Notes: generated by a model from the letters alone, not told the origin. A stretch of DNA of 64,000 nucleotides from Methylocystaceae bacterium (GCA_013373205.1 JABXIG010000003.1:682001-746000); one strand, 5' to 3'. Shown: positions 54,038-63,952, numbered from the stretch's first letter. Translations and numbers: made by a program.

Positions 54038-56095
54038 ATGTGCTCTGAAATCGTAAAATCCGTCTGTCCCCATGACTGTCCTAGCGTCTGTCCGGTTGAG
54101 GTGGAAAAGCTCAATTCACAGATGATCGGCAAGGTCAATGGCAGCAAGGATAATCCTTTTACGAACGGATTGGTTTGCGGCAAGGTCGCACGATATGCAG
54201 AACGCATCCATCATGAAGATCGTTTGCTGTACCCCTTAAAACGCGTCGGTGCTAAAGGACGTGGTAAATTTGAACGCATTAGCTGGGATGATGCCTACAG
54301 GGAAATAGCCGAACGTCTGAACCAAACCGAACAAGTATTTGGTGCCGAAGCGATTTGGCCATTTTATTATGCCGGGACCATGGGGCACGTGATGCGCGAC
54401 GGGATCAATCGATTAACCCATGCTAAAGGCTACTCCCAAATGCAGGGTACTTATTGCGTGGCTTTGTCCGGACCAGGTTGGGAAGCCGGCATCGGGTCAA
54501 AGCGCGGGCCGAATGTGCTGGAGATGGAAAAATCAGACCTGATCGTGATTTGGGGATTAAATGCGGTTTCCAGTCAAATTCATCTGATGACGCATGCTTT
54601 AAAGGGGGTGAAAAACGGTGCCAAGCTGGTCGTTGTTGATCCCTATAAAAACAAGACGGCCGACAAAGCCCATCTTCATTTGGCGGTGCGCCCCGGCACG
54701 GATGGGGCTTTGGCCTGTGCGGTGATGCATGTTTTGTTTAAAGAAGGCTTTGCTGATTTTGACTACCTGGAAAAATATACAGACTGTCCGACGGAATTTG
54801 AACAACATCTAAAAGACAAAACACCTGAATGGGCAGAAGAAATCACAGGCGTTCCCGCCCATACTATTGAAGCCTTTGCTAGACTTTATGGCAGCACAAA
54901 GAAAAGTTTCTTAAGGGTCGGCCATGGTATGACACGATCCAGAAATGGTGCGCATAACATGCATGCGGTTTCGTGTCTTCCTGCGATTACAGGGGCTTGG
55001 GCCCATGAAGGAGGCGGTGCGCTTTATGGACAGGGTGATCTTGCCAAGTTGGATATGACGATGATTAAAGGCACTGATGTCGCTAAGCCCGATGTGCGTA
55101 CCCTCGATCAATCACGCATTGGTGAGATTTTATGTGGTCGAACTGAGGCCTTGGCAGGTGGTCCGCAAGTCAAAGCCCTGTTTATTCAGAATACTAACCC
55201 GTTAAGTGTCGCGCCCAATAGCGAAGCAGTGCGTCAAGGTTTTGCACGTGATGATTTGTTCACTATCGTTCATGAGCAATTTATGACGGAAACGGCGAAA
55301 TATGCCGATATCGTTTTGCCCGCGACCATGTTTTTAGAACATGATGACCTTTATACTGCCAGTGCCCATGGCACGCTACAGGTCGGTAAAAAAGTTGTGG
55401 ATGCCCCGGGGGAATGTAAATCTAATCACGAGGTTTTGTGCGAACTGGCAAAACGTTTAGGGGCCGACCATGAAGGCTTTGACCAAACGGCGCTGGAACT
55501 GGTGGAAGAAACGTTGCAGGTTTCAGGCTATCCAACGGTTGATGACTTGGTGGAAAAGACCGGACATGATCTTTATCCGGATTTTGAAACGTCACATTTC
55601 ATCAATGGTTTTGATACGCCGGATAAGAAATTCCACTTTAAGCCGGACTGGGCAGCCCTTGGTCCCAAAGGTAAAGATATGCCCATTTTCCCCGATCATT
55701 GGGATGTGATTGATGAAAAAACGGATGAAAAACCTTTCCGACTGATTACACCGCCGTCACAGAACTTCCTGAATTCAACTTTCACGGAAACCAAAACCTC
55801 GCGCATTAAAGAACGATGTCCTGAGGTTCTGATCCATACCCGCATCATGCGTAAAATGGGTCTGGTCGATGGTGACCTGATCCGTATCGGCAATGAACGT
55901 GGCAGTGTCCTGCTAAATGCCATTGGGGTAAAAGGACAGCATGAAGATACGGTCGTTATTGAAGGCATCTGGCCTGCGGACAGTTTTATTGAAGGCCGTG
56001 GGATCAATAGTTTGACCTCAAGCGAGCCGGGCTATCCCAACAATGGTGCGGTTTTTCATGATACTTCGGTTTGGTTACGGGTGGATGAAGTATGA
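54038..56095 (+). CDS. Molybdopterin oxidoreductase (DMSO reductase superfamily)
   Basis: A 685-residue molybdoenzyme. Cys10, Cys14, Cys18 and Cys47 hold a [4Fe-4S] cluster. The cofactor-binding core has GYSQMQGTYCVALSGPG, where Cys140 is a candidate metal ligand, VVDPYKNKTADKA, RVGHGMTRSRNGAH, and a C-terminal dinucleotide-binding domain (TPPSQNFLNSTF). No twin-arginine signal is visible, so it is cytoplasmic. The reaction is unknown. Its last four bases overlap the mipZ ATG. No electron-transfer partner subunit is next to it. Confidence 0.88.
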   Translation: MCSEIVKSVCPHDCPSVCPVEVEKLNSQMIGKVNGSKDNPFTNGLVCGKVARYAERIHHEDRLLYPLKRVGAKGRGKFERISWDDAYREIAERLNQTEQVFGAEAIWPFYYAGTMGHVMRDGINRLTHAKGYSQMQGTYCVALSGPGWEAGIGSKRGPNVLEMEKSDLIVIWGLNAVSSQIHLMTHALKGVKNGAKLVVVDPYKNKTADKAHLHLAVRPGTDGALACAVMHVLFKEGFADFDYLEKYTDCPTEFEQHLKDKTPEWAEEITGVPAHTIEAFARLYGSTKKSFLRVGHGMTRSRNGAHNMHAVSCLPAITGAWAHEGGGALYGQGDLAKLDMTMIKGTDVAKPDVRTLDQSRIGEILCGRTEALAGGPQVKALFIQNTNPLSVAPNSEAVRQGFARDDLFTIVHEQFMTETAKYADIVLPATMFLEHDDLYTASAHGTLQVGKKVVDAPGECKSNHEVLCELAKRLGADHEGFDQTALELVEETLQVSGYPTVDDLVEKTGHDLYPDFETSHFINGFDTPDKKFHFKPDWAALGPKGKDMPIFPDHWDVIDEKTDEKPFRLITPPSQNFLNSTFTETKTSRIKERCPEVLIHTRIMRKMGLVDGDLIRIGNERGSVLLNAIGVKGQHEDTVVIEGIWPADSFIEGRGINSLTSSEPGYPNNGAVFHDTSVWLRVDEV

Positions 56096-56844
56096 CGGCT
56101 CATGTCATTGTCTTAGGCAACGAAAAGGGTGGGACGGGTAAATCCACCGCAGCTATGCATATTATCGCTGGATTGTTGGATCATGGCTTGAACGTAGGCA
56201 GCCTTGATCTGGATTTACGCCAAGGCACCTTGTCACGCTATATTGAAAACCGCAGCAAATCGGATCGGTTGCTCAAATCTCCAGACCATGTGAGGATCAT
56301 TGAAGATAACGGTCATTTTCAGGATGCGTTTGACAGATTAAAAGAGGCTGAAGATGTGGTGGTGATTGATACGCCGGGTCATCACACGGATTTGGGTGTG
56401 TTGGCCCATTCCTTGGCTGATACATTGATTACACCGTTAAATGACAGCTTTATTGATCTGGATGTGCTTGCCCGTGTGGATGGGGAAAAAATGAAAATTC
56501 AAAGCCCAAGCCATTATGCTGAAACAGTCTGGAAACAACGCCAGCAAAAAATGTTAAATCAAAAAGGTGCCCATATAGACTGGATCGTGATGCGTAATCG
56601 TCTCAGCCATTTGGATGCGCGCAACAAGCGCGATATGGAAATATTGCTGGATGAAATGTCCAAACGACTTGGGTGTCGCATTGTACCCGGTTTTGGGGAA
56701 CGGGTGATTTATCGTGAACTATTCCTCAAAGGCCTGACCATGATGGATTTATCCGGTGCTGAATTATCCATGTCCCACTTGGCAGCACGTCAAGAGGTGC
56801 GTACCTTAATCGAAGCAATGAATTTAAGCTGTCTGGATAAATGA
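56092..56844 (+). CDS. mipZ: Division-plane positioning ATPase MipZ
   Basis: A 250-residue ParA-superfamily ATPase with the deviant Walker A motif GNEKGGTGKST near residue 8, the second-switch region VVIDTPGHHTDLGVLAH, and the C-terminal pattern of MipZ (VMRNRLSHLDARNKRDME). In Caulobacter and relatives MipZ forms gradients from the chromosome origin and blocks FtsZ near the poles. Here it is translated with a molybdoenzyme gene upstream and a J-protein downstream (overlaps of four bases each), an unusual neighbourhood. Confidence 0.92.
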   Translation: MTAHVIVLGNEKGGTGKSTAAMHIIAGLLDHGLNVGSLDLDLRQGTLSRYIENRSKSDRLLKSPDHVRIIEDNGHFQDAFDRLKEAEDVVVIDTPGHHTDLGVLAHSLADTLITPLNDSFIDLDVLARVDGEKMKIQSPSHYAETVWKQRQQKMLNQKGAHIDWIVMRNRLSHLDARNKRDMEILLDEMSKRLGCRIVPGFGERVIYRELFLKGLTMMDLSGAELSMSHLAARQEVRTLIEAMNLSCLDK

Positions 56845-57308
56845 TTTTTTACCTGATCCTTGGTCTGTTTTTAGTGATTGCGGGTTATGCTCTGTTGCAT
56901 TGGTATGTGCGCGCGGACCCCAAGGACGTGCTGTATCTGATCAAATGGGGCGGGGCTATTATCATATTGCTGCTTTTCGCTTGGCTGGCTCTAAGCGGCA
57001 AACTGGCCTTTGCCTTTGGGACGTTGCCCGTTCTGTTTATCTGGTTTCAACGCTTTCGGACGGTCTTTCAGATTGTCAAAGGGGTTCGTCGTTTTTTTGG
57101 GAAGACACAACAATCACCCAAGAGATCAGGCCAGAATATGACCCGCGAAGAAGCCTTGTCCATTCTTGGACTGGAAGAAGGCGCAAGCAAGGCTGAGATA
57201 AAAGCAGCTTACCATCGGGTGATTAAAGAAGCCCACCCGGATCATGGCGGCAGTGATGACTGGGCCGCGACAGTCAATCGGGCAAAGGATGTGTTATTGA
57301 ATGATTAG
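56841..57308 (+). CDS. Membrane-anchored J-domain protein
   Basis: A 155-residue protein with about two or three N-terminal membrane helices (residues 1-22, 32-52 and 55-75) and a C-terminal J domain from about 100. The HPD motif is at 132-134. This type III layout, like Pam18/DjlC, should recruit Hsp70 at the inner membrane. It overlaps mipZ by four bases and the next gene by eight. Confidence 0.87.
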   Translation: MIFYLILGLFLVIAGYALLHWYVRADPKDVLYLIKWGGAIIILLLFAWLALSGKLAFAFGTLPVLFIWFQRFRTVFQIVKGVRRFFGKTQQSPKRSGQNMTREEALSILGLEEGASKAEIKAAYHRVIKEAHPDHGGSDDWAATVNRAKDVLLND

Positions 57309-58731
57309 GCTATTGTGCTTGCTTTTGATCTTGTCCGTCTTTCTTTCCCCTAAGGCACGGGCGATTGAATTGTGTGATATGCAAACGGCCTTGTCGTCTT
57401 ATAAAGCGGCCTTAAAGCGTAAGAATTTGGGGGATGAAGAAACGGCCTTCAAGAATTTCCTTGCCTTGGCAAAAGCCGGAATTGCACCTGCTCAGCGGCA
57501 TGTCGCGCAATTTTATTTGGAAGAATCCCATGATGATATGGCGATTGAAAAAGGTATCATGTGGGCCCAGCTGGCGGCGTGGGGTGGGGACAGTGATGCG
57601 GTGAAAATTTTTAAAAGTGCGGTTCAGGCCTCACGCTATGCGGTTGTGGATACGGCCAAGGCATGGGCGAATGGTTGGCGCCCGACAAAGCCTGCGTGCC
57701 AAGTCGCCCCTTCAGAAAAAACGGCTGGCGATGATAGTTTTAAGCTCATCGGGCGATATCCGGTGATCCGGGCTGAAAATTTAGATGAAGATATCTTTGT
57801 CCAATTTGGCTTGCGTCTGGAAGAAGCTTTGTTAATTACAGAACAGGTTAATCCCTATTTTTATCCCCTGGTGGAATTGATCCCGGCATTGGAAGTGATT
57901 GCAGGGCAAAATACGGATCGCTTGATCCAATGGGATGAAGAAAAAGGCTGGATTCAAGTTTCCGCAGGATATCGTGGGGATGAAACGGCACGTCAGCTTA
58001 GTTATAGCCTGATTCTTGCCACACAACGTTATCTTTTCGATCAGATTGAGGATGCGGAATTTGCCGACCCCATTGCAGGTCATTACGGCGCGATCAAGCT
58101 TTATGGCTCACTTTATGGCGATGCCAAAAATGCACGCTTTATCGGCTTACTACAGGAAGCCATTAAAAAGGCACGCACACTTCCGGTGGTGATGCGCGAT
58201 AAGGTGAACTTGATCAATGAAGTCCATTATATGCCCACATCACGCTATCATCTGACGCGGCTAAATGACCTAAACCGTTTAACCTATTATGACTGGAAAA
58301 GAAGCCGACCCGACAAACGGATGGTTAAGCTGGTAAAAAAAGTCGGCTTTGAAGAACCTGATGATGTGTTGGTGGAACTGGTGCGCATGGGCACGCAAAT
58401 TCAACAGCATATTCAAATCGAAGGTATGAAAGGTAAGGTCGATAGTAAAAAACGCGAGGATGCGATTCTTAAGGCGCTTCAGGGAGATTTATCGGCAGCT
58501 CGCGATGCCTTTACAAATCGAACAGCCCAGGAAAAGGGGCTGGTGGATGAGTGGGAAGAAAAAGGTCCGGACGGGGTTCGTAAACTCAATTGCGAGGCTG
58601 TCTATTGGCAGGCAAAGGCCGCCAGTCTCCTAGAAATGTCACAAATTCGCGCCACACGGATTATTAAATTTGATGGTTGCAAGAAAGCAAGGCAAGTCTG
58701 GGCTGAATACCGTAATAAAAAAGCGAAATAA
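57301..58731 (+). CDS. Secreted Sel1-like repeat protein
   Basis: A 476-residue protein with a signal peptide (cleavage near ARA, about residue 21). The next part (about 40-110) has two or three Sel1-like helical repeats (GIAPAQRHVAQFYLEES; GIMWAQLAAWGGDSDAVKI). The remaining 350 residues are predominantly helical, contain a few cysteines, and are not recognised. It may be a periplasmic scaffold or envelope factor. Its ATG lies within the end of the J-protein gene, so it is in the same operon. Confidence 0.75.
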   Translation: MIRLLCLLLILSVFLSPKARAIELCDMQTALSSYKAALKRKNLGDEETAFKNFLALAKAGIAPAQRHVAQFYLEESHDDMAIEKGIMWAQLAAWGGDSDAVKIFKSAVQASRYAVVDTAKAWANGWRPTKPACQVAPSEKTAGDDSFKLIGRYPVIRAENLDEDIFVQFGLRLEEALLITEQVNPYFYPLVELIPALEVIAGQNTDRLIQWDEEKGWIQVSAGYRGDETARQLSYSLILATQRYLFDQIEDAEFADPIAGHYGAIKLYGSLYGDAKNARFIGLLQEAIKKARTLPVVMRDKVNLINEVHYMPTSRYHLTRLNDLNRLTYYDWKRSRPDKRMVKLVKKVGFEEPDDVLVELVRMGTQIQQHIQIEGMKGKVDSKKREDAILKALQGDLSAARDAFTNRTAQEKGLVDEWEEKGPDGVRKLNCEAVYWQAKAASLLEMSQIRATRIIKFDGCKKARQVWAEYRNKKAK

Positions 58732-58829
58732 TCTTAGTTCACGTTTCACAAACCCGTCACTTGTGCTAAACATTTCGCTGTGGCACAAATTAGTGTTCGA
58801 AAATAGAAATGAAGTTCTAGGGGAATAAT

Positions 58830-59705
58830 ATGACTAAGCCTGTCAGGAAAGCGGTGTTCCCGGTTGGGGGATTAGGTACACGCTTTCTTCCCGCAACAAA
58901 AGCAATGCCGAAAGAAATGCTGCCTGTTGTGGATAAGCCGTTGATTCAATACGCGGTTGAAGAAGCCATTGAAGCCGGAATTGAACAATTTATCTTTGTT
59001 ACAGGTCGCGGTAAGACGGCGTTGGAAGATCATTTCGACCATTCCCATGAACTCGAAGAAACCTTGCTGGATAAAGGCAAGACGGAAACCCATAAAATCG
59101 TTTTGGATATTTTGCCTAAGCCGGGTTCTGTTTTTTATACCCGTCAGATGAAACCAAGCGGCTTAGGGCATGCGGTTTGGTGTGCGAAAGAATTAATTGG
59201 CGATGAGCCGTTTGCCGTTTTGCTGGCCGATGATCTGGTTCTGGCGCAGGATAAATGCTGCCTGAAACAGATGATTGATGTTTATAACGAAAACGGTGGT
59301 AATGTGGTGGCGATTGAAGAAGTCCCGCGCGAAGAAACATATAAGTACGGTGTCTTAAACGTCACACATGACGATGGCCGTATTGCCCAAGCTGATGGTT
59401 TGGTGGAAAAGCCAAAACCAGAAGATGCACCAAGCAATCTGTCTATTATCGGGCGCTACATCTTACAGCCGGAAGTCTTTAAGGAATTGGATAAGCAGGA
59501 GCGTGGCGCAGGTAACGAAGTTCAGTTAACCGATGCGATGGCAAGAACCATGGATCGTGTTGATTTTCGTGGTCTTCGTTTTGATGGGACACGTTATGAC
59601 TGTGGTTCCAAGCTTGGCTTTATCGAAGCGAATTTAGCCTTTGCGCTGGCGCGTGATGATTTACACGACGGCGTTCAGGAAATTTTGAAAAAACTCTCAC
59701 AATAA
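58830..59705 (+). CDS. galU: UTP-glucose-1-phosphate uridylyltransferase
   Basis: A 291-residue GalU with the nucleotidyltransferase start GGLGTRFLPATKAMPKEMLP, the UTP-binding region LADDLVLAQDK and VEKPKPEDAPSNLS. It makes UDP-glucose from UTP and glucose 1-phosphate, for exopolysaccharide and, through Ugd, UDP-glucuronate. AGGGGAA lies seven bases before ATG. First gene of a galU-ugd-pgm set. Confidence 0.95.
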   Translation: MTKPVRKAVFPVGGLGTRFLPATKAMPKEMLPVVDKPLIQYAVEEAIEAGIEQFIFVTGRGKTALEDHFDHSHELEETLLDKGKTETHKIVLDILPKPGSVFYTRQMKPSGLGHAVWCAKELIGDEPFAVLLADDLVLAQDKCCLKQMIDVYNENGGNVVAIEEVPREETYKYGVLNVTHDDGRIAQADGLVEKPKPEDAPSNLSIIGRYILQPEVFKELDKQERGAGNEVQLTDAMARTMDRVDFRGLRFDGTRYDCGSKLGFIEANLAFALARDDLHDGVQEILKKLSQ

Positions 59706-59734
59706 TTTTTACTACAACGCGTTAAGGAAAACCC

Positions 59735-61051
59735 ATGCGTATTGCAATGATCGGCACTGGATATGTTGGACTTGTATCCGGTGCTTGTTTCTCTGAATTT
59801 GGAACAAATGTTGTGTGCGTCGATAAAGACGTAACAAAAATTGAAAAATTGCACGAAAACATTATGCCGATTTTCGAGCCCGGCCTCGATAAATTGGTGG
59901 AAAATAACGTTTCTGGCGGTCGTCTTGAATTTACAACTGATTTGAAAGAGGCTGTTAAAAGTGCCGATGCAGTATTTATCGCCGTGGGGACACCGACACG
60001 TCGTGGTGATGGACATGCGGACCTTTCCTATGTCTATGCGGCGGCAAAAGAAATTGCAGAAGCCATGGATGGTTATACTGTCGTTGTAACGAAATCCACT
60101 GTGCCGGTTGGTACAGGGGATGAGGTGGAGAAAATCATCCGCGAAACCCGCCCGGATGCTGATTTTGATGTGGTGTCTAACCCGGAATTTTTGCGTGAAG
60201 GCTCAGCCATTGAAGATTTCATGCGTCCTGATCGTGTTGTGATTGGTACTGAAAGCGAGCGTGCACAAGACGTTATGCGCCAGCTTTATCGTCCATTGTT
60301 CCTGATCGAAACACCGATCCTGTTTACAGAACGCCGCACATCTGAGCTGATCAAATATGCTGCCAACACATTCCTGGCTGCCAAGATTACCTTTATTAAC
60401 GAAATTGCTGATCTTTGTGAAAAGGTAGGGGCGGATGTTCAACAGGTATCAAAAGGCATTGGTTTGGATGGCCGTATTGGCAAAAAATTTCTGCATGCCG
60501 GTCCTGGTTATGGCGGGTCCTGTTTCCCGAAAGATACATTGGCTTTGGTGAAGACAGCGCAGCAATATGAAAGCCCGCTTAAAATCATCGAAACTGTGGT
60601 GGAAGTGAACAAAACCCGCAAGCAACAAATGGCAACCAAGGTGATCGACGCCTGTGGGGGCAATGTTGAAGGTAAGAAAATTGCCGTCCTGGGTGTGGCC
60701 TTTAAGCCGAATACCGATGATATGCGCGATTCACCCAGCCTTGATATTATTCCGGCTTTGCAAAAAGCAGGCGCAAGCGTTGCCGCTTTTGACCCCGAAG
60801 CTATGGAAGAAGCAGCAGAAATGCTTCCCGGTGTTGAATGGACAGAAAACTCCTATGATACTATGGATGGTGCAGATGCGTTGGTTATTATTACGGAATG
60901 GAACGAATTCCGCATGCTGGATAAAGACCGTATGAAGGAGCTGTTGAAAGCCCCTGTCATGGTTGACCTACGCAACATCTATAACCGTCAGGAAATGAAA
61001 GATGCAGGGTTCGATTATACCTGTATCGGTCGCCCCAAGCTGGTTGACTAA
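59735..61051 (+). CDS. ugd: UDP-glucose 6-dehydrogenase
   Basis: A 438-residue dehydrogenase with the NAD-binding motif GTGYVGLVSGACFSEFG and the active-site Cys in GPGYGGSCFPKDTLAL (about residue 262). It oxidises UDP-glucose to UDP-glucuronate. It follows galU after 29 bases. A hairpin before the next gene may give partial termination. Confidence 0.95.
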   Translation: MRIAMIGTGYVGLVSGACFSEFGTNVVCVDKDVTKIEKLHENIMPIFEPGLDKLVENNVSGGRLEFTTDLKEAVKSADAVFIAVGTPTRRGDGHADLSYVYAAAKEIAEAMDGYTVVVTKSTVPVGTGDEVEKIIRETRPDADFDVVSNPEFLREGSAIEDFMRPDRVVIGTESERAQDVMRQLYRPLFLIETPILFTERRTSELIKYAANTFLAAKITFINEIADLCEKVGADVQQVSKGIGLDGRIGKKFLHAGPGYGGSCFPKDTLALVKTAQQYESPLKIIETVVEVNKTRKQQMATKVIDACGGNVEGKKIAVLGVAFKPNTDDMRDSPSLDIIPALQKAGASVAAFDPEAMEEAAEMLPGVEWTENSYDTMDGADALVIITEWNEFRMLDKDRMKELLKAPVMVDLRNIYNRQEMKDAGFDYTCIGRPKLVD

Positions 61052-61071
61052 TTTATAAGACAAGACGATCA

Positions 61072-61101
61072 GGGCTTCTGTTTATAGCAGAAGTCCTTTT
61101 T
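61072..61101 (+). terminator. Hairpin between ugd and the phosphomannomutase gene
   Basis: GGGCTTCTG pairs with CAGAAGTCC (one G-T pair) around a seven-base loop and is followed by TTTTTA. It starts 20 bases after the ugd stop and ends 17 before the next start, so it could end or attenuate transcription. Confidence 0.65.
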
Positions 61102-61117
61102 ACTAAGGACTGAGACT

Positions 61118-62497
61118 ATGAGCACATCGATCAACCCCACCATCCTTCGCGAATATGATATCCGTGGCATTGTCGGCGACACCTTCACTGAAGAAGTCGT
61201 TGAAACCTTGGGCCGGGCCTTTGGGACACGGATAAAGCGGGCAGGGGGGGAATCGGTTTGTGTCGGTTATGACGGACGCTTAAGTTCCCCGGGGTTGGCC
61301 GCTGCTGCGGTGCGTGGTCTGAGTTCCTGTGGTTTGAACGTTTATGAAGTTGGGCGTGGTCCGACACCTATGCTGTATTACGCCACCTATGCTTTGGACA
61401 GTGATGCGGGTTTGATGATCACAGGCTCACATAATCCACCTGATTATAACGGCATGAAGATGATGATGTCTGGCCTGTCTTTCTTTGGTGCGGATATTCA
61501 GGACTTAGGCCGCATTGCTGAAGAAGAAGATTTTGAAGCAGGTGAAGGCACGACTGAACAACGTCCCATGCTAGATGAATACGTCGCGCGTATCTTCAAC
61601 GATTTCAAACCGGGTAAAGATTTAAAAATTGCTTGGGATGCGGGCAATGGGGTGGCGGGTGAAGCCATGACCATGATGTGTGACAAGTTGCCGGGTAAGC
61701 ATTTTTTACTCTATGCCGATATTGACGGTAATTTTCCCAACCATCACCCGGACCCAACCGTTGAAAAGAACTTGGCGGATTTGAAAGAAGCCGTGCGTTC
61801 TAAGGGCTGTGACCTCGGTATTGCCTTTGATGGCGATGGGGATCGCATTGGTGTGGTCGATAGCCAAGGCCGTGTGCTGTGGGGCGATCAGTTGATGGTC
61901 ATTTGGGCGAAGGAAATTTTATCGCGCAAACCCGGTTCTACCATCATTGCGGATGTGAAAGCCTCACAAGTGCTGTTTGACGAAATCGCACGTATGGGCG
62001 GCGAGCCCATGATGTGGAAGACTGGACATTCTTTGATCAAATCCAAGATGAAAGAACTGCAATCCCCATTTGCCGGGGAAATGAGCGGTCATATCTTCTT
62101 TAAAGATGGTTATTACGGTTTTGATGATGCTCTCTATGCCGCCATCCGCCTTGTTTCTATCCTGACGCAGACGGATGAGAAACTGGACGATATGCTGGAC
62201 GCGATGCCCAAAATGGTGAACACGCCGGAAATTCGTTTTGACTGCCCCGAAGATCGCAAATTCGCAGTCGCTGAAGAAGTCAAAGTCCGTTTGGCTGGTG
62301 ACGATAGCGTTGAAGTTATCGCAGTAGACGGCGTTCGTGTGGTCACCGCTGATGGCTGGTGGCTCTTGCGTGCCTCCAACACCCAACCTGTCTTGGTGGC
62401 ACGTTGTGAAGCCAAAGATGAAACTGGATTGGAGCGGTTGAAAGCGAACCTCTGTGAACAGCTGGCTTTAAGCAATATCGATGCGCCAGAGTTTTAA
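61118..62497 (+). CDS. Phosphomannomutase/phosphoglucomutase
   Basis: A 459-residue alpha-D-phosphohexomutase. The phosphoserine loop is in MITGSHNPPDYNGMKM, the Mg-binding loop is AFDGDGDRIGVVD, and GEMSGHIFF binds sugar. It interconverts glucose or mannose 1- and 6-phosphates and supplies glucose 1-phosphate to GalU or mannose 1-phosphate for polysaccharides. Start preceded by CTAAGGAC. Confidence 0.93.
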   Translation: MSTSINPTILREYDIRGIVGDTFTEEVVETLGRAFGTRIKRAGGESVCVGYDGRLSSPGLAAAAVRGLSSCGLNVYEVGRGPTPMLYYATYALDSDAGLMITGSHNPPDYNGMKMMMSGLSFFGADIQDLGRIAEEEDFEAGEGTTEQRPMLDEYVARIFNDFKPGKDLKIAWDAGNGVAGEAMTMMCDKLPGKHFLLYADIDGNFPNHHPDPTVEKNLADLKEAVRSKGCDLGIAFDGDGDRIGVVDSQGRVLWGDQLMVIWAKEILSRKPGSTIIADVKASQVLFDEIARMGGEPMMWKTGHSLIKSKMKELQSPFAGEMSGHIFFKDGYYGFDDALYAAIRLVSILTQTDEKLDDMLDAMPKMVNTPEIRFDCPEDRKFAVAEEVKVRLAGDDSVEVIAVDGVRVVTADGWWLLRASNTQPVLVARCEAKDETGLERLKANLCEQLALSNIDAPEF

Positions 62498-62506
62498 GAA
62501 TAACCT

Positions 62507-62578
62507 GTCATTCCCGCGTTTGCGCGAAACGAGAAACCTCGTGTGAATCTGGATCCTTGTTTTTACAGGGATGGCAGA
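62507..62578. repeat. REP-like element with CATTCCCGCG
   Basis: GTCATTCCCGCG-TTTG-CGCG forms a short stem at the start; CCTTGTTTTTACAGGG forms a second. It resembles the dispersed repeat at 34328 (GTCATTC start) and lies between the mutase gene and the convergent DD-carboxypeptidase gene. Confidence 0.5.
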
Positions 62579-62596
62579 GGCTTTATGCCCTTTCCA

Positions 62597-62626
62597 TAAA
62601 AAAAGGCCCCTGTTTACACAGGGGCG
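62597..62626 (-). terminator. Terminator after the DD-carboxypeptidase gene
   Basis: GCCCCTGT pairs with ACAGGGGC around loop GTAA or TTAC and on the minus strand runs into CTTTTTTTATGG. It lies 30 bases past the stop at 62656. Confidence 0.85.
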
Positions 62627-62655
62627 CATCATAAAAATCGTTTAGAAAATAAGCC

Positions 62656-63843
62656 TTAACGTTTCATAGCCACTTGGGTTTTATCCCGAAAGACCATGCA
62701 AGGCTGGCGCAGGCGCTTTAAGGCTTTACAGGCACGATAAGCTTCGCGTTTTTCAACACCAACAACGCGGGCGCGATAGACTTTTTTATTGCCAGTCTTA
62801 AGCGGAACCACTTTTGTTTTTGCTCCGGTCAAATAGCTCGGGGCACGTTTGATCGCAGCGATTGCCTGAACGCGAGCTGTCTTGATAGAGGTATAAGCCC
62901 CAACCTGAACACCCCAGGCCGTAGAGCGGCGCTGTGAGGCAATGGCATATGCTTTTTTAGCCTGTTCGGCTTTTTTGTTGCTTTTATAGGCCGCCATCAT
63001 TTGTGGATCGATCTTGGTGAAGGCATTGTCTAGAATGCGTGCCATGATGTTATTTCGGTGTTTGGATGTTTTACCACCAAAGACCACACCAATCAGACGA
63101 TGACCACCGCGGTTTACCGATGTTACAAGGTTAAAGCCGGAGGCGCGGATATAGCCCGTCTTAATACCATCCATACCGTCATAGGTCTTCATTAGCTTGT
63201 TGTGGTTGCCGTAGGTGCGACCTTTGTATTTCCATTTTTGTGTTTTGAAATAGCCGTAATATTTTGGAAAACGTTTCCAAAGTTCATTACCCAACAGGGC
63301 CATGTCACGTGCCGTGGACAGCTGGCGGCGGTTCGGCAGGCCGGAAGCATTTCGGAAATTGGTGCTTTTCATACCAATTTGATGGGCACGCTTTGTCATG
63401 GCTTTGGCAAATTCCCATTCGGTTCCACCGAGAGCTTCTGCCACAACCGTGGCGACATCGTTAGCAGATTTTGTAACAAGCGCGTAAATCGCATCTTCAA
63501 CGCTGATGGTGGCGCCAAGTTTCAGGCCAAGGCGTGATGGGGGTTGCCAAGTGGCGCGGCGCGATACACGCATCTTTGTATTTAAGCTGACTTTCTTTTG
63601 TTCAATCGCTTCAAATAGCATGAACAGGGTCATCATCTTGGTTAAGGACGCCGGATAGTTACGCGTATCGGCGTTAACTGAATGCAGCACACGGCCCGTA
63701 TCTGCGTCCATCACAAAAGACGCATATTTCGCAAATGCAGGCGTAGAGATCGCCAACGTCATCGACAATACGAATGCTATCCCGAAAAAGGACAGGTGCA
63801 TTCGCGTTTTGCGCAACGTATTTATGAGTAAATTTTTCATCAT
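62656..63843 (-). CDS. D-alanyl-D-alanine carboxypeptidase with SPOR domain
   Basis: A 395-residue periplasmic enzyme of the DacA/PBP5 type. A signal peptide ends near AFA (residue 38). The three active-site motifs are present: Ser66-LTK69, SAN at 126-128 and KTG at 228-230. A C-terminal SPOR domain (about 312-390; WGVQVGAYTSIKTARVQA) should bind denuded glycan strands at the septum. It trims the terminal D-Ala of peptidoglycan stem peptides. Internal Mets at 15 and later are possible starts; the family signal peptide supports one of the first two. Confidence 0.93.
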   Translation of the reverse strand: MMKNLLINTLRKTRMHLSFFGIAFVLSMTLAISTPAFAKYASFVMDADTGRVLHSVNADTRNYPASLTKMMTLFMLFEAIEQKKVSLNTKMRVSRRATWQPPSRLGLKLGATISVEDAIYALVTKSANDVATVVAEALGGTEWEFAKAMTKRAHQIGMKSTNFRNASGLPNRRQLSTARDMALLGNELWKRFPKYYGYFKTQKWKYKGRTYGNHNKLMKTYDGMDGIKTGYIRASGFNLVTSVNRGGHRLIGVVFGGKTSKHRNNIMARILDNAFTKIDPQMMAAYKSNKKAEQAKKAYAIASQRRSTAWGVQVGAYTSIKTARVQAIAAIKRAPSYLTGAKTKVVPLKTGNKKVYRARVVGVEKREAYRACKALKRLRQPCMVFRDKTQVAMKR

Positions 63844-63952
63844 CTGCTTGCAGCCTATGTCATCTTGAGCTTAAGGTCGAGTTCAAATTATCAGATTCAG
63901 TGTGCCCTGAGTTTGATAAAAAAGTGTTAAACAAGACGGTGGAATTTTAAAA

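Noticed and set aside
58735-58830. Sigma-54 promoter (TGGCAC) before galU
   Set aside because: The TGGCAC at about 58781 lacks the matching TTGC element at the right spacing.
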